Source of the DNA: Wurfbainia villosa
Lineage: Eukaryota; Streptophyta; Magnoliopsida; Zingiberales; Zingiberaceae
Reading direction: 5' to 3'
Assembly (NCBI GenBank): GCA_025175895.1
Contig: CM046000.1
Location: forward strand, 68,042,720 to 68,106,719
DNA: 64,000 nt
Numbering within the stretch: position 1 is the stretch's first letter; each line of letters opens with the position of its first letter. Of the stretch, positions 58,795 through 64,000 are shown piece after piece. Below the pieces are notes generated by a model. The model was not told the DNA's origin and searched no databases. It was given only the letters and a program-made list of their open reading frames with translations. The position numbers and the translations under genes are program-made.

Positions 58795-61134
58795 TGTTGG
58801 CAATGTGCTATTTCTCGGAATGCTCATAGGCTCCCATGTCCCCAGATTAAAATTTTCACTAATGAAAACTAATCCGGATGGGATGAGTTTCCTAAGCACA
58901 ACCAATTCGTCGTCGTGCTAACGACTTGAGCGATCGCTTGAACAAACTAGTTGTTCAAGCAACACAACTCTTCTAGTCGGTTAGCCACGGAAGAGACGAC
59001 GGATGGATCGCCGGTTTTTGTGTTTCTTATCGGGGTCCATGATTATACAAATACATGCAAATGCAAACTAGTATAATCAACATATACTAACATAAAGAAA
59101 ATAAGCTAGCATATCAAATAAGAACATGAAAAGAACAATAATAAAAGTTGTGAAACTTTTATACCTCTTGATCTTCTATCGTATGTCCTAACCTCCTTGT
59201 AGACTTCGTGTGGGCGAAGATCCTCCACAAGTTGAAGCATCCTAGATCTTCTTCAATCCAAAGAAAGAAGAACTCTCTTTCTCTTCTTGCTTGAGCCAAC
59301 CACCAATCCACAAAATGATTGATGCCGCCGACCCCAAGAATAGAGAGAACATAATGGAAACAACCAAGGAACCGAACTAGGGACAAACCCTAGTTTTGGT
59401 GCCGCCGGCCAAGATGGAGTGAAGGGGAGAATAGGAAATCGGTTGAGCCCGGACCAAGGTAGAAGGAAGAGAAGGTAGGAGCCGGCCAAACCTTAGGAAG
59501 AAGAAGAACCCTCCTCCTATATTTGCCGCCCACCTTAGCTTCCATAACCTAGCCGCCCAACCTCCTAACCTCCTAGGGTTTCTTGCCGCCCAACCAAAGA
59601 TAGGCAAAACCCTAACTCCCTTAGGGTTTCTTGCCGCCCACTTTAGGTTTGGCAAAACCCAAATCTCCAAAACCAAATCATCAACCTAGATCAAAAGGAG
59701 AAGCATGGGCGCCGGCCAAACCATGGAGGAAAGAGGAAGAAGGATGCCGGCCACCATTAGGAAGAAGAAGAAGAAGCTCCCTCTCCTTTTGTGGCCACCC
59801 AAAAACCCTAGCTCCTCCACTTTCTTGCCACCCAAGCCAAAGCCCCTCAATTAGGTTTTCCATATTCCATCATCTAAAAAAAAATTTGCCGCCCACCCTA
59901 AGCCACCCTTTTATAGAGTTAGGGTTTTGGGCCTTGGTTTAATCTCCACCGTCGGTTCTAGGGTTTTAATCTCAACCGTCGGATCTAGAGATTTAATCTC
60001 AACCGTCGGTTCTAGGGTTTTAATCTCAACCGTCGGATCTAGAGATTTAATCTCAACCGTCGATTCTAGGGATTTAATCCCAACCGTCGGATCTAGAGAT
60101 TTAATCACAACCGTCGGTTCTAGGGTTTTAATCCCAACCGCCGGATCTAGAGATTTAATCTCCACCGTCGGTTCTAGGGATTTAATCCCAACCGTCGGAT
60201 CTAGAGATTTGTTTTCCATCATTTGATCTAGACTTCATGAGGTTTATATTAGGCTACGATAGGGACCATGAGGAGGAGTTGGGTCTTGGCCACCCGATGG
60301 ATCGGAACCACACAAACTTGATCCATCAATGATGTTCCATTCCACTAGAGGATCATCATCGAACTACCTCACCAACCCCCATAAATTAATATGGGCTCCA
60401 TATATTATTTATACATCCATCTCCCCGTGTTTAAGATATCGAATGTCCGTCAATTAATTGATTTACTGGCCATCAATTAATTAACATCTAACTCCTCGAG
60501 TAGTACCACTCAACCTTATCATCATGTTGACTAAGTCAACCTGCAGGGTTTACATGATGAACCTTATGAGCTCCTCAAGGGGACATCATCAACCTAATAC
60601 ATAGGACACGGATTCCTCCTATAATCAACGGCACACCATGTAAATAATATCATTTCCCAACTTACCGGGCATATTGATTTAATCCATAGAAATCTCACCC
60701 TCTGGTAAATCAAAGAAATAAATATTAAGTACATGTGCCCGTTATTATATCGGGATTAAGAGCATGTACAACATAATATCTGAGGTCCGATTCAATTATG
60801 TAGTCAGCAACAAATTGAATCACCTCTATGTCGGTCCTGCTCAATACACCGAGGTGTACTAGTGTAACTTTATGTTCAAGACAAAACAATACTAAGCTAC
60901 ACTACAACCATGCCAATGGTTTGTCCAAAACCATCTTGGTTGTGAGCCTCTACTTATATTCTACAAGGAACTGATAACATGATCTTCTGTGCCACACCAA
61001 GCACCATGTTATCTACAATGTAAAATATTAGACAATATGCACATATATAATATGCAAACAATGATCATGTGATTCTTATTTCAAAATAAAGATGTTCATA
61101 CAAAAGAGCTAGGCTTTCAGTATACATCCCAACA
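58795..61134 (-). repeat. E array LTR3
   Basis: 2340 bp, without the indels of LTR2. It holds the TATA box at 59908-59915 and the 27-bp alternating repeat at 59937-60220. Confidence 0.9.
59937..60220. repeat. 27-bp alternating tandem repeat in LTR3
   Basis: Same array length and alternation as in LTR1, with a few substitutions (GATTCTAGGG in one monomer, AATCACAACC in another). Confidence 0.93.
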
Positions 61135-61150
61135 ATCTCCCACTTATACT
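61135..61150 (-). other. Polypurine tract of E unit 3
   Basis: The minus strand reads AGTATAAGTGGGAGAT, as in unit 1. Confidence 0.8.
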
Positions 61151-61199
61151 AAAAGACTATGCTATCATCATACTGCCATACATCTGATTCCCCTTCCCT

Positions 61200-61660
61200 C
61201 CACATGCCTATCAAAGCTCTCGCCAGAAGGGCCTTAGTGAAAGGGTCTACTGTGTCATCCTCTAATGCAATCTAGGCGACAAGAACTTCTACCTCCTTTA
61301 CGATTTCGTGATCGTGGTACTTGCACTCTATGTGTTTACTAGCCTTATGGGCTCGTGGTTCCTTCGAGTTTGCAATCGCACATTATTATCACAATAAATT
61401 GTGATAGTTGGCAAACCAGGAATCACATCCAAGTCCATCAGAAAGTTCCTGAGCCACTCAGCTTCTTTGGCCACCTCATAGGCTGCCACATACTCAGCTT
61501 CCATGGTGGAGTCCGCCACGCATTTCTACTTGACACTCCTCCATACTATGGCTCCACCTCCCAAAGTAAACACAAACCCTGAGGTAGACTTACTATTATC
61601 CCTATCGATTGGAAATCGAATCCATGTAACCCAGGAGTAATTGGTCTGCCCAGTAAACTA
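61200..61660 (-). pseudogene. E unit 3 RNase H
   Basis: ADSTMEAEYVAAYEVAKEAE and YCDNN remain. A few extra small deletions occur near 61310-61410 compared with units 1 and 2, and the shared TAG lies near 61272. Confidence 0.8.
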
Positions 61661-62400
61661 GCATATAATCCCTAGTCCTTCTCAGGCACTACAATATATG
61701 CTTTACAGCAGTTCAATGTCCCTGTCCTGGATTACTCTGATATCTGCTAACCATGCCTACGCAGCGGTATATCCGGTCTCGCATAGTATACATTAGGCTT
61801 CCTACGCCAAGCATAAGGAATCGCTTATATCTCCTCTATCTCCTCGTATGATCTAGGACACATCTCGCTTAGATAAAGGAACTCCATGCCCAAGGGTAGA
61901 AAACCCTTCTTGGAGTTTTGTATGCTAAAAGCGATCCAAAACCATGTCAATGTATGAAGCTTGGGATAAGCACAACAACCTTGATCCCCAAGGTTGTGAC
62001 CCACTTCTCCCAAGTCCTTCATCATATCTTTGGACGACCATACCCTTACGTCTGATAACACTTTGATGTTGTCGCCAACCACCAAAATGTCATCTACGTA
62101 TAGTACAAAAATACCACTACGTTTCTGTCACATCTCTGATATACACAAGACCCATCCGAACTTTGAATAAATCCATAAGACTGGATTTACTTCCTCAAAG
62201 CGGATGTCCCAAGACTTCAAAGCTTGCTTCAGTCCATTAACGGACCGATTAAGCTTATATACAATACGCTCTTTGCCCTTAGCAATGAATCCCTCTAGTC
62301 GCTTCATGTAGATGGATTCCTCAAGACTTCCACTAAGGAATGTTGTCTTGACATCCATCTGTCACGCCTCATAGTCCATATGAGTTGCTATGCATAAGAG
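61661..62400 (-). pseudogene. E unit 3 reverse transcriptase
   Basis: 62358-62128 is the same frame as 55512-55282 in unit 2 (MDVKTTFLSGSLEESIYMKR). YVDD is intact at 62089-62100. Frameshifts lie on both sides. Confidence 0.82.
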
Positions 62401-63065
62401 CTCCCAGACCTGACTTGAATCCATAGATTCAATCTCAGTATTCATTGCACTTTGCAAAGATGCTATATTTATATCTTGGATTGCCTCGTCGTATGTCTAG
62501 GGATCAGGTTCATGTTTGCTAGGGACTAAATCAGAAGATTTGTCCAAAAACATGAATCTGAGAGGCTGTATAACAACCCTCCCACTACGACGAGGTATCT
62601 TCTGTGTATCCTCTGTGACACGCGGTGCAGTGACATGTGGTATATCCTCTTGTACCGGTGGTACTAAAGAAGTGACTTCCCTTTTAACTCCTCCAGAACA
62701 ATTTTACTCTTGGGCTTGTTGCTTATCACATAATCTTCCTCTAGAAATCTAGCATTCGTGTTAACAATTACCCTCTGATCTCTAGGACTACAAAACAAGT
62801 CAGAATAACTCATCATCGATCTAACCATCTCCATAAGAGTCCTATTCCTTCGCTCTGCTTGCTACAGATTCTGTGAGTGTGCGATTGAATCCCAACCTCT
62901 GATAAGTAGTTCCTAAACTCTCCCAAGAGGTTGTCACCACCACGATCAGATCGTAGTGTCATCCACATCTTGAATAATCATCTACAAAAGAGACGAAATA
63001 TTCAAGATTACCTCTTGCCTAGATAGCCATAGGACCACACAAATCAGAATGAACCATTTCTAACA
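62401..63065 (-). pseudogene. E unit 3 integrase remnants
   Basis: RNRTLMEMVRSMMSYSDL debris near 62830. The QNGVAERR stretch is replaced by unrelated bases at 62855-62885, as in unit 1 but with different sequence. Confidence 0.6.
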
Positions 63066-63335
63066 CATCTTTGGCTCTATACCCCTTGGCCTTAAAAAGG
63101 CCTCTTGGTCATCTTACCCTCCAAGCAAGATTCGTAGGTTGGGAGATCCTCCACCACTAATGAACCCAAAGGTCCATCAGCTATCAACCTTTGAATTCTG
63201 CTTAGGTTAATGTGACCAAGCCTAAGAAGCCAAAGATATGTTTGGTTCATCTTCGAAGGTTCTTTTCACTTATTGGAATTAGAAGATGAGTTATTAACTT
63301 CTATTTGCACCGTGAGATCTTGTGGTTCAAGTTAT
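63066..63335 (-). pseudogene. E unit 3 GAG-pre-integrase
   Basis: Same blocks as unit 2 (LRLGHINLSRIQRL, TYESCLEGKMTKRPF), with an additional change near 63270. Confidence 0.75.
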
Positions 63336-63529
63336 AAATTTCCTATCTATGTACCTGAATAGATAATGTCCCTATTCCTTTTATAACAAATCTGTCATGA
63401 AAATAAATAGATTATCCATCCAAAAACTATTTAGAAACCGAAATCAATTCTTTCTAAATAAGGGTACATAAAGGAAATTCTTAAGAACCAAAACCTTTAT
63501 TTTTCTCAAAAGATAAATAAAATATTTCC

Positions 63530-63970
63530 CACTGCAATAGCCGCCATCTTCATGGCATTGCCCAAGTAAATGGTAATATCCCCTTTAGTTAGTCGTCGGG
63601 TTTCCTGGAACCCCTGCAAAGTGTTGCAGACATGATTAGTGGCTCTCGTATCTACACACCAGGTGCCGGTAGATAATGCCTCTAACCATGTTTCAACGAC
63701 TGGACCAAAGGATATACCTTTGTTCTTCTTTGGATTGGGACAGTCTTTCTTCCAATGTCCATCCTGCTAGTAAGTGAAGTACTTGCCTTTCGGCTTCTTC
63801 ACTCCTCCCTGAGATCCTCCCACCACGTTTGCTCCACCCTGTTTCTCCTTCTTCTTGCCTTTCGGCTTAGAAGTAGAAACCTTTTGAGCAACCATGGCTT
63901 GAAGACACTCTTTGAAGAGTGTATACTTGTACTTCTTAGCAGACAAGACAACATTTGGATTCATTTCCAA
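63530..63970 (-). pseudogene. gag: E unit 3 gag C-terminus and protease
   Basis: 63970-63767 repeats the tail of units 1 and 2 with one substitution (KECLQAMV against KECPQAMV). The KGKYFTY stop and the altered D-T-R protease site are the same. The unit leaves the window just upstream of this point. Confidence 0.8.
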
Positions 63971-64000
63971 TCAATATAATTTGGGTACAGTAAGTTTATT

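Larger units (their letters stand above)
45185..64000 (-). mobile_element. Element E: head-to-tail array of a Copia retrotransposon, at least three units
   Basis: LTR1 (45185-47519), unit 1 (47520-52014), LTR2 (52015-54284), unit 2 (54285-58794), LTR3 (58795-61134), unit 3 (61135 to the edge). All run in the minus direction, with polypurine tracts left and primer sites right of each complete unit, and neighbouring units share one LTR. LTR2 and LTR3 share single-base variants that differ from LTR1. The array sits in the RT of element D; the left flank is ATAGA. All units carry the same inactivating lesions. It either arose by LTR-LTR unequal recombination or is partly an assembly product. Confidence 0.85.

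Noticed and set aside
1..64000. Host protein genes, tRNA or rRNA genes
   Set aside because: Every frame with recognisable domains is gag or pol; the only tRNA-related signals are 12-base primer-binding sites.

Overview
The window reads as intergenic DNA of a flowering plant, built almost entirely from nested LTR retrotransposons. The evidence for a plant is the primer-binding site complementary to initiator-Met tRNA (TGGTATCAGAGC or close variants, next to five LTRs on either strand), Copia and chromodomain-Gypsy polyproteins of plant type, very long LTRs, and AT-rich non-coding DNA. I see no host gene, tRNA, rRNA or CRISPR array. The species cannot be fixed from the sequence; a monocot is possible but that is a guess.

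Layout, left to right. 1-4340: right half of a minus-strand gag-carrying Copia-type element (A) with its 5' LTR. 4341-9592: decayed plus-strand Copia element (I) that has its 3' LTR but no 5' LTR. 9593-12067: left part (3' LTR fragment, polypurine tract, 3' non-coding DNA) of a relative of A (B). 12068-16906: minus-strand Gypsy remnant (J) with a 2.6-kb 3' LTR, gag scraps and a truncated 5' LTR. 16907-18719 and 25507-26836: two homologous Gypsy-LTR-like fragments (K1, K2) flanking a solo LTR (H, 18720-25506). H is itself split by a complete element (G, 19116-24480) with both LTRs, PBS, PPT and a perfect 5-bp target duplication AGCCC, whose only coding content is gag. 26837-30484: plus-strand SIRE-like Copia element (C1), cut inside protease by a second copy (C2, 30485-38085) that keeps gag, PR, IN, RT and RNase H. 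C2 is cut by an LTR fragment (F, 38086-39050), F by a minus-strand chromodomain Gypsy element (D, 39051-45184, LTR 3.5 kb), and D inside its RT by a head-to-tail array of a Copia element (E): LTR1, unit 1, LTR2, unit 2, LTR3, unit 3, running off the right edge.

How it fits together. From 26837 rightwards the elements form a chain of insertions (C1, C2, F, D, E), each missing its far half because that lies beyond the window. Every polyprotein visible carries stops, frameshifts or deletions. The closest to intact are the gag of G (one in-frame UGA) and C2 (a few stops and frameshifts). G is best explained as a non-autonomous gag-only element (TR-GAG type) dependent on enzymes from a related full-length Copia element such as C2.

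The most notable signals are G, the three-LTR array E whose units share inactivating lesions, arrays of the palindrome CAGTCGACTG just upstream of the TATA boxes of several LTR families, and tandem-repeat arrays inside the LTRs of D, E, J, A and B. No cellular pathway or operon is encoded here.
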